This document shows, piece after piece, positions 1 through 8,185 of a stretch of 18,378 nt of DNA. A model generated the notes under the pieces. That model searched no databases. It was not told the DNA's origin and saw only the letters and a list, made by a program, of their open reading frames with translations. The stretch is from Rhodoferax sp. Lineage in GTDB: Bacteria; Pseudomonadota; Gammaproteobacteria; Burkholderiales; Burkholderiaceae_C. The translations under genes and the position numbers were made by a program. The stretch lies in assembly GCA_030683195.1 (NCBI GenBank), contig JAUXQA010000251.1, positions 1 through 18,378 on the forward strand, given 5' to 3'. The stretch's first letter is position 1; each line of letters opens with the position of its first letter.

Positions 1-2
1 CA

Positions 3-1154
3 CACGGGGGACCGGTGGTCTTGCAGCTTCTTCTTGCTCGGTGCCTGGAGGCTGGGGCAGAAATCAACCCAGCCTGCCAACGTCCCCGTCTGGCTGGGCT
101 CAGGGTGGCATTGCCTGGTGAGTTTTCGGAGCGTGCGTTCCTTAATGACAAAATGGATTTGGCGCAAGCTGAAGCCATCGCAGACCTCATTGATGCCAGC
201 ACGGAGGCGGCTGCTCGCAGTGCAAGCCGAGCCTTGGTAGGCGAATTTTCAAGCGAAATAAACAAGCTCAGGGATGCATTGATTCACTTGCGTATGCTGG
301 TTGAGGCGACGCTGGATTTTCCTGAGGAAGAGATCGATTTCCTGCGCAAGGCGGATGCGCACGGGCAGTTGCAATTGCTTGCGAGTACGTTGCAGACCGT
401 GCTTCAACGGGCCCGTCAGGGTGCGTTGCTGCGCGAGGGAATCCGGGTTGTGATTGCGGGTCAGCCCAACGCTGGAAAATCGTCACTGCTCAATGCGTTG
501 GCCGGAGCCGAGCTGGCTATCGTGACCCCCATTGCAGGAACGACCCGTGACAAAGTGCAGCAGACGATTCAGATCGAAGGTGTCCCCGTGCATATCGTGG
601 ACACCGCAGGCCTGCGCGACAGTCAAGATGAGGTCGAGAAAATCGGGATTTCACGAGCCTGGGATGCGATAGAAACGGCTGATGTCGTTCTGTTTTTACA
701 CGATCTAACCCGTATGGACGCTATTGATTACAGGGATAATGATCAAGAAATAGCGCGGGTGATCGCTCAGAGAGTGCCGCCACGAGTTCCTGTGATTGAC
801 GTCTGGAACAAAGCCGATGCAGTAGATTGTCAAATGGATGATGGTGGATTGGCGTTGTCTGCCAAAACGGGTGCCGGGCTGGAATCGTTGCGCAAAAGGT
901 TGTTGGATGTGGCCGGCTGGCAGGCCATACCAGAAGGCGCGTTCATCGCAAGGGCGCGTCACGTGCAGGCCTTGCGAAATGTTGACAATCACTTGACACA
1001 TGCTACGGCTCACTTGAACTCCAGTGCGCAAGCGTTGGATCTGATGGCTGAAGAGCTCAGGCTCGCACAGAATTCACTGAGTGAAATAACCGGGGAATTC
1101 ACATCAGATGATCTTCTGGGGGTGATATTCTCCGAGTTTTGCATCGGGAAATAG
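3..1154 (+). CDS. mnmE: tRNA uridine-5-carboxymethylaminomethyl(34) synthesis GTPase MnmE, 5' end cut by window
   Basis: MnmE works with MnmG to build the 5-carboxymethylaminomethyl group on wobble uridine 34 of certain tRNAs, using GTP hydrolysis and a folate one-carbon donor. The frame is open to the left edge (H-G-G-P-V-V-L), matching an internal part of the N-terminal folate-binding domain, so the real start lies outside; GTG at 15 is not the start. The PGEFSERAF segment and the helical domain follow. The inserted G domain shows GQPNAGKS (P-loop), TTRD (switch I), DTAG, NKAD and SAKTG. The C-terminus ends FCIGK, whose Cys is the conserved residue of the MnmE tail. About 383 residues are visible; family members have roughly 450-480. 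No partner gene is in view. All signature motifs are intact, so this is a functional gene. Confidence 0.97.
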   Translation, partial: HGGPVVLQLLLARCLEAGAEINPACQRPRLAGLRVALPGEFSERAFLNDKMDLAQAEAIADLIDASTEAAARSASRALVGEFSSEINKLRDALIHLRMLVEATLDFPEEEIDFLRKADAHGQLQLLASTLQTVLQRARQGALLREGIRVVIAGQPNAGKSSLLNALAGAELAIVTPIAGTTRDKVQQTIQIEGVPVHIVDTAGLRDSQDEVEKIGISRAWDAIETADVVLFLHDLTRMDAIDYRDNDQEIARVIAQRVPPRVPVIDVWNKADAVDCQMDDGGLALSAKTGAGLESLRKRLLDVAGWQAIPEGAFIARARHVQALRNVDNHLTHATAHLNSSAQALDLMAEELRLAQNSLSEITGEFTSDDLLGVIFSEFCIGK

Positions 1155-1220
1155 GGGTCCCCCGACCCCGCATTAATCGCGATGTTTGCCTGACACCGTC
1201 AGTGCTTTCTGGAAAAAACT

Positions 1221-2006
1221 ATGTCAATATTCAGTTGGTTCAGCAACAAGAAAGTTGAGTTTCAAGCGGCATCACCCGACAGTTCAGGTCTTGGACATGT
1301 TGATGCGACTGTTCCGATAGCGCCATCTGACAGGCCGCGTGCAAAGATTGTCCAGCAGCCTGCCAATCATGCAGCCAATCGGAAAACAGAGCGACTGGAA
1401 CGCAGGGAGCTTGTCTATGGCGTGGTGCGTGATTCGATGACCCGGGCTGGCGTGCTGGCGGCCAGTTTCAAGTTCAAGGTCCTGTCACTGGATGTTGGCG
1501 GGTATCAATACCTGATCATGGTTGACCTGGCCCACAAGGCGGCTGGAGACACTGCTCGTCTGGCCGAAATTGAAGCCATGGTTGCACAAGCTGCCAAGAT
1601 GCGTCACGGTATTTTGGTGACTGCCGTGTATTGGCGGGTCAATGAACACGTTACAGCCGGGCTGTCACCAACGCTATCCCCAGCCACTGCCGAGACTGTG
1701 CAAGGGAATTCTCGGGATCTACAAAAGGTCACCCTTGGGTCTCAAGTCATGCCAGTGCCCACAGTGCACGCAAACTCAGGCAGGCAAACCCCCAAATACG
1801 AACCCTTGCAGGCGGACGAGGTGGCCGCGTTCAAGCGCGCTGTAGAGAGCGCTTTGCCGACGGCGCCGCTATCAGCGCCCGGACAAATCACCAAGTCTGG
1901 GCCTCGTAACCCCGCACCTCGGCCTGATTTCGAAGATACCCAGATCGTGTCGCCGGAGGAGCGGAATTCACCTTTGAGCGTGACCCAATACGGCGATTTG
2001 AACTGA
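1221..2006 (+). CDS. Uncharacterised protein, 261 residues
   Basis: I do not recognise a named domain. ATG at 1221 is preceded by a weak purine stretch (ctggaaaaaact). The N-terminus is MSIFSWFSNKK, with no signal peptide or membrane segment. Residues about 50-150 look like the folded part: a basic segment (KTERLERRELVYGVVRD), then alternating strands and helices (FKFKVLSLDVGG, YLIMVDLA, LAEIEAMVAQAAKMRHGILV) ending in VYWRVNEH. The remainder is Pro/Ser/Thr-rich and probably disordered. No cysteine is present. Proteins of this pattern occur, as I recall, as conserved hypotheticals in Comamonadaceae. The gene follows mnmE by 66 bp and faces apt with only 14 bp between the stops. No function is proposed. 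Confidence 0.8.
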   Translation: MSIFSWFSNKKVEFQAASPDSSGLGHVDATVPIAPSDRPRAKIVQQPANHAANRKTERLERRELVYGVVRDSMTRAGVLAASFKFKVLSLDVGGYQYLIMVDLAHKAAGDTARLAEIEAMVAQAAKMRHGILVTAVYWRVNEHVTAGLSPTLSPATAETVQGNSRDLQKVTLGSQVMPVPTVHANSGRQTPKYEPLQADEVAAFKRAVESALPTAPLSAPGQITKSGPRNPAPRPDFEDTQIVSPEERNSPLSVTQYGDLN

Positions 2007-2020
2007 CGCCAGGGCGGTTG

Positions 2021-2575
2021 TTAATTTCCTTCGAAGTGAAGCAGTGTGAAAAGAGGCAGGCCGGCGGATCGCAGTTTCTCTGATCCACCAAGCTCCGGCA
2101 AATCCACAATAGCCGCACCCTCCACGACGTGTGCTCCGAGCTTCTCCAGTAACTTCTTGCCAGCCATCATCGTGCCGCCTGTGGCAATCAGGTCGTCAAT
2201 CAGCAAGACGCGGTCACCCGCTTTCACTGCATCGGTATGAAGTTCCACAGTGGCGCTGCCATATTCGAGTTCATAGGTCTCTTCCACTGTCGAGAAAGGC
2301 AGCTTTCCCTTCTTTCGAACCGGTACAAAGCCGACGTTCAGCTCATAGGCAATCACTGCACCCAGGATAAACCCCCTGGCATCCAGACCCGCCACTACAT
2401 CGGGCCGCATGGCTGGATCCATGTAACGGTGGACAAATGCATCGATGAGAATACGGAAGACCTTGGCATCTTGCAAGAGCGGCGTGATGTCACGAAATTG
2501 CACGCCGGGTGTCGGCCAGTCAGGGACGGTTCGTATGTGGTCTCTGAGGTATTGATTGATACTTCTATTTTGCAT
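2021..2575 (-). CDS. apt: Adenine phosphoribosyltransferase
   Basis: Apt converts adenine and phosphoribosyl pyrophosphate to AMP and pyrophosphate in cytosolic purine salvage. The 184-residue length is normal for the family. Visible signatures are the N-terminal IRTVPDWPTPGVQFRDITPLL block, the GLDARGF segment (about residues 63-69), the flexible-loop region VRKKGKLP and the PRPP-binding motif VLLIDDLIATGGT at residues 123-135. The ATG at 2575-2573 is the natural start because the conserved N-terminal block begins about 15 residues later; the ribosome site before it is weak. It lies 67 bp downstream of the antiporter gene on the same strand, so the two may share a transcript. It converges on the uncharacterised gene at 1221-2006. 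Confidence 0.97.
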   Translation of the reverse strand: MQNRSINQYLRDHIRTVPDWPTPGVQFRDITPLLQDAKVFRILIDAFVHRYMDPAMRPDVVAGLDARGFILGAVIAYELNVGFVPVRKKGKLPFSTVEETYELEYGSATVELHTDAVKAGDRVLLIDDLIATGGTMMAGKKLLEKLGAHVVEGAAIVDLPELGGSEKLRSAGLPLFTLLHFEGN

Positions 2576-2642
2576 GGCTCAGCTCAGAAAAACTAAAAGC
2601 AGCATTGTGCATCTGGTGCGCCAGCAGCAAGTGGGCAGTCCG

Positions 2643-4628
2643 TCAGCCCCTGAGCAAGATATGCGTAGCAACCGTCAGTGCCTCGGCGCGACCTGAAAGG
2701 ACGAGCGTGTCGCCGTCCTCAATCAAAGGGTCTTGCGCAATCGGCACGACTTTTCCGTCACTTCTGCGCAAGTTGACGATTTGAACGCCTACGGATGGCA
2801 ATGAAAAATGACTGATTGCCTGACCAATCGAAGTGGCGCCGGAAGGCAGGGTGATGGATGACAGGCGTTCCTGGTGGAGTTCATCTACAGAGTCATCATC
2901 CGCACCATGAAAGTAACCGCGCAACAGGTTGTAACGCGCATCGCGCTGATCCTGCACAATGCGAATGACCCGTCGCATGGGCACCCCAACCAATGCCAAA
3001 GCGTGACTGGCCAGCATCAAGGACCCCTCAATCGCTTCGGGAACCACCTCGGTGGCGCCGGCCTGCCGTAGCACATCCAGATCGTGGTCGTCCTGCGTCC
3101 GGACAATCACCGGAACTTGGGCGGCATGCGATCGGGTGTGGGCCAGTACCTTCATGGCACTCTGAACCTCAAGATACGTGATGACCACCGCGCTGGCGCG
3201 TGCCAGTCCCGCTGCCATTAAGGCCTGCAATCGAGCAGCGTCGCCAAAGACAACAGAGTCTCCTGCTGCTGCTGCTTGGCGTACCCGGTCCGGGTCCAGA
3301 TCCAGCGCAATGTAGGGAATATGCTCGCGTTCCAGTATGCGTGCGAGGTTCTGCCCACAACGGCCGTAGCCACAAATGATGACGTGCTTGTTGACGTTGA
3401 TCGACTTGCGTGCGATGGTCGTCATCTGCAAAGACTGCTGAAGCCACTCACTGCTCACCAGCTTCATCACAATGCGGTTGCTGTACAAAATGATGAAGGG
3501 CGTGGCCATCATGGACAGCACCATACTGGCCAATATGGGATTCAACAGGGAGGGCGGAACGAGCGCATTGGCTTGGGCGAGTGTCAGCAACACAAAGCCG
3601 AATTCTCCTGCTTGGGCAAGGTAGAGGCCCGTTCGCAGTGATACGCCCGCCGTTGCGCCCAGTCCACGGGCCAGCAGAGTCACCATCGCGGCCTTGAAAA
3701 GGACCGGGAGCGTAACCAATAAAAGAACCAAAGGCCATCGCTCGAAGACCATCCGCCAATCCAGCATCATCCCGATGCTGATAAAAAACAGTCCTAGCAA
3801 AACATCATGAAATGGCCTTATATCGGTTTCCACCTGATGCTTGTATTGGGTTTCCGAGATCAGCATGCCTGCAATAAAGGCGCCGAGCGCCAGGCTCAAA
3901 CCGGCTAATTCAGTCAGCCAGGCGAGTCCAAGGGTAATCAGCAGCAGGTTCAGGACAAAGAGTTCTTCACTTTTCTTCCGCGCGACCAACGTTAGCCAGA
4001 ATCGCATGACCCTTGGACCGCCGACCAGCAGCAAGGTAATGAGCAGCGTGGCCTTGGCAGTGGCTATGGCCAGCGTTTCTATCAATTGCTCTGCTGACGC
4101 CCCTAGTGCCGGAATAAGCACCAAGAGAGGAACGACAGCCAGATCCTGAAAAAGGAGTACGCCCATCACACGCTTGCCGTGTTCGGACTCCACCTCAAGG
4201 CGTTCCGTCATGAGCTTGACCACGATGGCTGTGCTACTCATGGACAGCGCAGCTGACAACGCCAGCGCTGTTTGCCAACTCATTTCCCACACTGACGGGG
4301 CCAGCAAGGCAAGTCCTAGACTGAGGCCTGTCGCGCCAAGAATCGTCAGTAGAACCTGTGAAAACCCCAGCCCAAAAACATGGTTACGCATGGCGCGGAG
4401 TTTGGGCAGGTTGAATTCAAGCCCGATGACGAACATCAAAAACACCACGCCGAACTCGCCCAGATGACGCACACCTTCTGCGTTCTTGGCCAACGCCAGT
4501 GCATTGGGTCCGATAATGACCCCAACAGCAAGGTAGCCCAGCATGGGCGGGAGCTTCATGGAGCGAAAGGCCACCACGCCCAGAACGGCGGCCAACAAAT
4601 AGAGTAGGGTCAGTTCAAGGGGGCTCAC
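2643..4628 (-). CDS. CPA2-family K+/H+ antiporter with RCK domain (KefB/KefC-like)
   Basis: A 661-residue inner-membrane cation:proton antiporter of the CPA2 family. About twelve hydrophobic segments fill residues 1-385, including FLMFVIGLEFNLPKL and the typical YKHQVETDIRPFHDVLLGLFFISIGM region of KefB/KefC proteins (quoted in parts: HQVETDIRPF, LLGLFFISIGM). A Rossmann RCK-N (TrkA-N) domain follows with GYGRCG at about 420-425 and a downstream acidic residue (ALDLD) for nucleotide binding. A TrkA-C domain forms the last ~85 residues (VQIVNLRRSDGKV, DTLVLSGR). The start is GTG at 4628. It is divergent from kdsD across 44 bp. No KefF/KefG ancillary flavoprotein gene is present, so glutathione-adduct gating as in E. 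coli KefC is not shown; the closest E. coli type may be YbaL or KefB. Confidence 0.92.
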   Translation of the reverse strand: MSPLELTLLYLLAAVLGVVAFRSMKLPPMLGYLAVGVIIGPNALALAKNAEGVRHLGEFGVVFLMFVIGLEFNLPKLRAMRNHVFGLGFSQVLLTILGATGLSLGLALLAPSVWEMSWQTALALSAALSMSSTAIVVKLMTERLEVESEHGKRVMGVLLFQDLAVVPLLVLIPALGASAEQLIETLAIATAKATLLITLLLVGGPRVMRFWLTLVARKKSEELFVLNLLLITLGLAWLTELAGLSLALGAFIAGMLISETQYKHQVETDIRPFHDVLLGLFFISIGMMLDWRMVFERWPLVLLLVTLPVLFKAAMVTLLARGLGATAGVSLRTGLYLAQAGEFGFVLLTLAQANALVPPSLLNPILASMVLSMMATPFIILYSNRIVMKLVSSEWLQQSLQMTTIARKSINVNKHVIICGYGRCGQNLARILEREHIPYIALDLDPDRVRQAAAAGDSVVFGDAARLQALMAAGLARASAVVITYLEVQSAMKVLAHTRSHAAQVPVIVRTQDDHDLDVLRQAGATEVVPEAIEGSLMLASHALALVGVPMRRVIRIVQDQRDARYNLLRGYFHGADDDSVDELHQERLSSITLPSGATSIGQAISHFSLPSVGVQIVNLRRSDGKVVPIAQDPLIEDGDTLVLSGRAEALTVATHILLRG

Positions 4629-4672
4629 CCTTGAATAGTAACAAGCGCTCTGCTCACCGATAGAATTCTTTT

Positions 4673-5674
4673 ATGACACTACAACGCAAGCACGCCCCGG
4701 CCTTTGAACCGGCTCAAGTCATTCGTTTGGCGCAAGAAACCTTGGATATTGAGGCCGCCGCTGTATTGGGCTTGAAGCGGCATTTGGGGGCCGCATTTAT
4801 CGGTGCCGTGGAGATGATGCTGGCTGTTACGGGTCGGGTCGTTGTCATGGGCATGGGAAAAAGCGGGCATATCGGGCGCAAGATTGCCGCCACACTGGCT
4901 TCAACTGGCACGCCTGCGATGTTTGTTCATCCTGCAGAGGCCAGCCATGGGGACCTTGGCATGATCAAGAGTTCAGACCTTGTGTTGGCTATATCCAATA
5001 GCGGTGAATCAGCGGAGCTGACTGCAATTCTGCCCGTACTCAAGCGCATGGGCGCACCGCTGATTGCGATGACTGCCCATGCTGAGTCCACCCTTGCCAA
5101 GCACGCTGATATTTTTCTCAATTGCGGGGTTGAGAAGGAGGCCTGCCCTCTCAATTTAGCGCCAACCGCCAGCACGACGGCTCAATTGGCTTTGGGCGAT
5201 GCCTTGGCCGTTGCGCTTCTTGATGCGCGGGGCTTCAAGGCTGAAGACTTTGCCCGCTCTCACCCCGGCGGCGCATTGGGGCGCAAGTTGCTGACGCATG
5301 TCAGTGACGTCATGCGCTCCGGCGACGATGTGCCCAAAGTCGCTGCCCATGCTGGCTTTAGCGAGCTGATGCGGGAGATGAGTGCCAAGGGGCTGGGTGC
5401 CACGGCTATTGTTGATGAGAACACCAGGGTCATCGGTATTTTTACCGACGGCGACTTGCGCCGTCTGGTTGAGCAGGGCATCGACCTGCGGGCGACTACC
5501 GCTGGGCAGGTCATGCACGCCAACCCAGCTACGATATTGAACGATGCTTTGGCCGTGGAGGCGGCAGACTTGATGGAATTGCACCGTATCACCAGCGTAC
5601 TCGTGGTGGATGCTGTTGGCCAGTTGTGCGGCGCTCTGAATAGCAACGATCTAATGCGGGCGAAGGTCATCTGA
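4673..5674 (+). CDS. kdsD: Arabinose-5-phosphate isomerase (SIS + two CBS domains)
   Basis: KdsD interconverts D-ribulose 5-phosphate and D-arabinose 5-phosphate, the first committed step to Kdo for lipopolysaccharide. The 333 residues carry an N-terminal SIS sugar-isomerase domain (about 40-190) with VVMGMGKSGHIGRK, ISNSGES and NLAPTAST, and a tandem CBS pair (about 205-330) with IVDENTRVIGIFTDGDLRR and SVLVVDAVGQLCG. Full family length. ATG at 4673 is the first in-frame start; its ribosome site is poor. The stop overlaps the kdsC start by one base (TGATG at 5672-5676), so the two are translationally coupled. The neighbours kdsC and lptC belong to the same LPS pathway, which strengthens the KdsD call over a capsule KpsF paralogue. 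Confidence 0.96.
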   Translation: MTLQRKHAPAFEPAQVIRLAQETLDIEAAAVLGLKRHLGAAFIGAVEMMLAVTGRVVVMGMGKSGHIGRKIAATLASTGTPAMFVHPAEASHGDLGMIKSSDLVLAISNSGESAELTAILPVLKRMGAPLIAMTAHAESTLAKHADIFLNCGVEKEACPLNLAPTASTTAQLALGDALAVALLDARGFKAEDFARSHPGGALGRKLLTHVSDVMRSGDDVPKVAAHAGFSELMREMSAKGLGATAIVDENTRVIGIFTDGDLRRLVEQGIDLRATTAGQVMHANPATILNDALAVEAADLMELHRITSVLVVDAVGQLCGALNSNDLMRAKVI

Positions 5675-6228
5675 TGAATCCTGCCATTTATTTTCCGCCA
5701 GAGTTGCTGCTGAAAGCCCAAAATATCCGTGTGGTTTTCTTTGATGTCGATGGTGTCCTGACTGACGGAAGTCTTTACTTCACCGAAACGGGTGAGACGA
5801 TCAAGCGCTTCAATACGCTTGATGGTCAAGGGCTCAAGTTGTTGCAGCGTGCCGGTGTGGTGGTCGCCGTCATTACCGGGCGAGACTCCAAACCTCTGCG
5901 TTTGCGTCTGGCGGCTTTGGGCGTTGAGCATGTGCGTTATGGAACTGAAGACAAGGGCCCTGCCGCTCAGGAAATATTGACAGCTCTGGGCCTGGAGTGG
6001 CACGAGGCGGCAGGAATGGGCGACGATTGGCCTGATCTTGCCGTGATGCAACGGTGTGCGTTGGCTTGCGCACCGCAAAATGCCCATGTGGAGGTCAAAG
6101 CCATTGCCCACTTTGTGACCCATGCCAAAGGCGGTGAGGGTGCGGCCAGAGAATTTTGCGATCTGTTGTTGGTGGCCAGTGGGCGGTATGTCGGCCTGCT
6201 GGAGGGCAGCATAGGTCGGACGGCGTGA
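5674..6228 (+). CDS. kdsC: 3-deoxy-D-manno-octulosonate-8-phosphate phosphatase
   Basis: KdsC dephosphorylates Kdo-8-phosphate to Kdo before CMP activation. It is a HAD-family phosphatase of 184 residues, the small capless type expected for KdsC. Motif I is FFDVDGVLTDG with nucleophile Asp24 and acid/base Asp26, motif II is VITGRDS, the lysine motif is in EDKGP, and motif III is GMGDDWPD. Both ends overlap neighbours: its ATG uses the last base of the kdsD stop, and its own TGA shares one base with the lptC ATG (TGATG at 6226-6230). The arrangement kdsD-kdsC-lptC is standard in proteobacteria. Confidence 0.97.
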   Translation: MNPAIYFPPELLLKAQNIRVVFFDVDGVLTDGSLYFTETGETIKRFNTLDGQGLKLLQRAGVVVAVITGRDSKPLRLRLAALGVEHVRYGTEDKGPAAQEILTALGLEWHEAAGMGDDWPDLAVMQRCALACAPQNAHVEVKAIAHFVTHAKGGEGAAREFCDLLLVASGRYVGLLEGSIGRTA

Positions 6229-6833
6229 TGCGAACGGCGTGGGAGCGACTGTCGCTCTATGTTCCTGTCATTCTCATGGGCTTGCTGGCGCTGGGCACCT
6301 ATTGGCTGGTTCGCAGCACGCCGTTGCAGACAGCACCTATTGCGGAGGCGCCCGTGCGGCATGAGCCTGATTACTTCATGCGCAAGTTTTCGGTGAAGAC
6401 TTTTGATCGTTCAGGGCGTCTGACCAACGAAGTGACCGGCTTGGACGCCCGGCATTTTCCGGATACCGATACGCTGGAGATCGATTCGGCTTTGATTCGC
6501 TCCTTCAATGAAGAGGGCAAGCTGACCATTGCTACAGCCAAGCAAGCGCTGACCAATGCCAATGCAACGGACGTGCAGTTATTTGGTGATGCCAAGGTGG
6601 TGCGGGAGGCGACGCTGAACGCTGCAGGGCAACCGCAGCCCAGAATGGAGTTTCGTGGCGAGTTTTTGCACATTGTGAAGGATTCGCAAACGATCAAATC
6701 TGACAAGCCGGTCGATTTGATTCGAGGCAGCGATCGATTCACAGCAGATTCTCTCGATTACAACAACGTTGATCGCGTGATGCAGCTCAAAGGCCGTGTG
6801 AAGGGCACACTGGTGCCGCAGGTTGCAAAATGA
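6228..6833 (+). CDS. lptC: LPS export ABC transporter periplasmic protein LptC
   Basis: LptC is a bitopic inner-membrane protein that receives LPS from LptBFG and passes it to LptA. The 201-residue product has an N-terminal membrane anchor (LYVPVILMGLLALGTYWLV, about residues 10-28) and a periplasmic beta-jellyroll-like region, with the family pattern DYFMRKFSVKTFD, GRLTNEVTG, ARHFPDTDTLEI and FTADSLDYNNVDRVMQLKG. I take ATG 6228 as start because it overlaps the kdsC stop and places the anchor at the N-terminus; a longer in-frame reading from 6156 lies inside kdsC and is unnecessary. The expected next genes lptA and lptB do not follow. Confidence 0.93.
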   Translation: MRTAWERLSLYVPVILMGLLALGTYWLVRSTPLQTAPIAEAPVRHEPDYFMRKFSVKTFDRSGRLTNEVTGLDARHFPDTDTLEIDSALIRSFNEEGKLTIATAKQALTNANATDVQLFGDAKVVREATLNAAGQPQPRMEFRGEFLHIVKDSQTIKSDKPVDLIRGSDRFTADSLDYNNVDRVMQLKGRVKGTLVPQVAK

Positions 6834-6850
6834 AATCATGGGAGAACAGC

Positions 6851-7627
6851 ATGCCCAAACTCGTTTTGATCACCGGTGCCTCCAGCGGTATCGGTCAGGC
6901 TTTGGCCTTGCAGTTTTACAAGGCGGGTTATTCACTGGCGCTGGTGGCTCGCCGTACAGAACTCATACAGGCATGGGCTGAGGCACAGGGCCTTCAGCCG
7001 GATCGGTACCGGATTTATGGCGCAGATGTATCGCTGCCAGACCAAATGGTGGCATCAGGTCAACTTTGCATTCAGACCCAAGGTGTACCAGATGTGGTTG
7101 TCGCTTGCGCGGGGATCAGCATCGGCGTCGATACGACCCAGCGGGCCGACCTTGATGTCATGGTTCAAACATTTGCCACCAACAACATCGGCACAGCAGC
7201 GACCTTTCATCCTTTTCTTGCTGGGATGATTGAGCGCGGATCGGGTGTTTTGGTGGGCATTGGCAGTGTCAACGGCATCAGGGGCTTTCCGGGCCATGGC
7301 GCCAATTGCCCCAGCAAGGCCGCGCTGATCAGCTATTGCGAGTGTTTGCGCGGCGAGTTGCGCGGCAGCGGTGTGAAAGTCGTGACCTTGTGCCCGGGCT
7401 ACATTGATACCCCATTGACACAAAAGAACACTTATTCGATGCCGTTCTTGTTGTCACCTGCCGATTTCGCATCCAGGGCCCATCAAGCGATTGAGGCTGG
7501 CGTCAGCTACCGTGTGATTCCCTGGCAGATGGGGGTGGTGGCCAAGCTGCTGCGGTTGTTGCCCAATTGGGTGTTCGACAAAGCCTTCGCCGGGCGGCCC
7601 CGCAAGCCCAGACGCACTGCTGATTAA
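6851..7627 (+). CDS. Short-chain dehydrogenase/reductase-like protein with Asn at the catalytic Tyr position
   Basis: A 258-residue classical-SDR fold protein. The N-terminal cofactor motif is TGASSGIG (residues 8-15), NAD(P)-binding support residues appear in ALVARR and VVACAGIS, and the structural Asn is in ATNNIG. The active-site Ser139 is in GIGSVNG and Lys156 is in SKAAL. The position four before the Lys, where classical SDRs have the catalytic Tyr (YxxxK), is Asn152 (codon AAT at 7304-7306, N-C-P-S-K). ATG 6851 is chosen for its GGAG six bases upstream; ATG 6830 in the same frame overlaps the lptC stop (ATGA) and would add seven residues. The gene may therefore be coupled to the LPS cluster. 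Substrate is unknown. The product could be a poor enzyme, a binding protein, or a recent inactivation. Confidence 0.88.
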   Translation: MPKLVLITGASSGIGQALALQFYKAGYSLALVARRTELIQAWAEAQGLQPDRYRIYGADVSLPDQMVASGQLCIQTQGVPDVVVACAGISIGVDTTQRADLDVMVQTFATNNIGTAATFHPFLAGMIERGSGVLVGIGSVNGIRGFPGHGANCPSKAALISYCECLRGELRGSGVKVVTLCPGYIDTPLTQKNTYSMPFLLSPADFASRAHQAIEAGVSYRVIPWQMGVVAKLLRLLPNWVFDKAFAGRPRKPRRTAD

Positions 7628-7683
7628 GAAAGGTCTGAAGCTTCACCTTGGTGTTCATTAAAGGGTGAATTTTTCCCGGAAAT

Positions 7684-7712
7684 AACAAAAGGGCCACAAG
7701 GGCCCTTTTGTT
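7684..7712. terminator. Bidirectional hairpin terminator
   Basis: A perfect 12-bp inverted repeat (AACAAAAGGGCC at 7684-7695 with GGCCCTTTTGTT at 7701-7712) encloses a 5-base loop. The T-rich right arm and the matching A-rich left arm make it a rho-independent terminator on both strands. It sits between the convergent SDR-like and RNA-binding protein genes, where exactly such an element is expected. Confidence 0.9.
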
Positions 7713-7741
7713 GTTCGATTGGCTATGAGCCAGTCGGGTGC

Positions 7742-8185
7742 TTAGTAGCTGCTACGACCACCGCCGTAACCACCACCGCCGCCGCCGCCGCTACGGCCAC
7801 CGCCGCCGCCAGCGCCGCCGCCGTATCCACCACCGCCGCCGCCACCGCTACGGCCACCGCCGCCGCCAGCACCGCCGCCGTATCCACCACCACCACCGCC
7901 GCCGCCGAAGCCGCCGCCAGTGCGGGGAGGACGTGCCTCCATCGGACGAGCTTCGTTCACCACGAGACCACGGCCACCGTACTGTTGACCATTCATTCCA
8001 CCGATAGCGGCTTGCGCCTCAGCGTCGCTGGCCATTTCCACAAAGCCGAAGCCTTTGGAGCGGCCGGTGTCACGTTCCATCATGACTTTTGCGCTGGTAA
8101 CGGTGCCATGTGCGGCAAATGCTTGCTGCAGGTCTTCGTCACGGAATGTGTAGGGCAGGTTGCCCACGTAAAGTTTGTTGCCCAT
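7742..8185 (-). CDS. RRM-type RNA-binding protein with glycine-rich tail
   Basis: A 147-residue protein with one RNA recognition motif (residues about 1-80) followed by a Gly-rich tail. RNP2 is KLYVGNLPY and RNP1 is KGFGFVEM, both with the RNA-stacking aromatics. Such small bacterial RRM proteins (cyanobacterial Rbp-like, common in betaproteobacteria) bind single-stranded RNA and are often cold-induced; cold induction here is only inferred. ATG 8185 is chosen because AGGAG lies 8 bases upstream; ATG 8200 would add five residues and would place this site inside the gene. The tail contains two 19-residue repeats of the type YGGG-A-G5-RS-G7 and ends YGGGRSSY. The gene is convergent with the SDR-like gene. 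Confidence 0.94.
   Translation of the reverse strand: MGNKLYVGNLPYTFRDEDLQQAFAAHGTVTSAKVMMERDTGRSKGFGFVEMASDAEAQAAIGGMNGQQYGGRGLVVNEARPMEARPPRTGGGFGGGGGGGGYGGGAGGGGGRSGGGGGGGYGGGAGGGGGRSGGGGGGGYGGGRSSY
7765..7895 (-). repeat. 57-bp in-frame tandem repeat in the glycine-rich coding region
   Basis: Two near-identical 57-bp units plus partial flanks encode the 19-residue Tyr/Gly/Ala/Arg-Ser pattern of the RRM protein tail. The units are almost pure GGN codons (CCN on the plus strand). Boundaries are approximate. This is a slippage-prone sequence in which copy number can change without breaking the frame. Confidence 0.8.

Noticed and set aside
715..760. AT-richer GCTATTGATTACAG segment in mnmE resembling the start of the interspersed repeat
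   Set aside because: Only the first few bases match, the GGCTAG end is lacking, and the segment codes for ordinary MnmE sequence.
1154..1169. GGGGTC-CCCC-GACCCC hairpin at the mnmE stop
   Set aside because: The 6-bp stem has no T-run after it and overlaps the stop codon, so I do not call it a terminator.
7738..8007. Rightward Arg/His-rich open frame over the RRM gene tail
   Set aside because: It is the antisense of Gly codons in the RRM protein; codon bias creates it.
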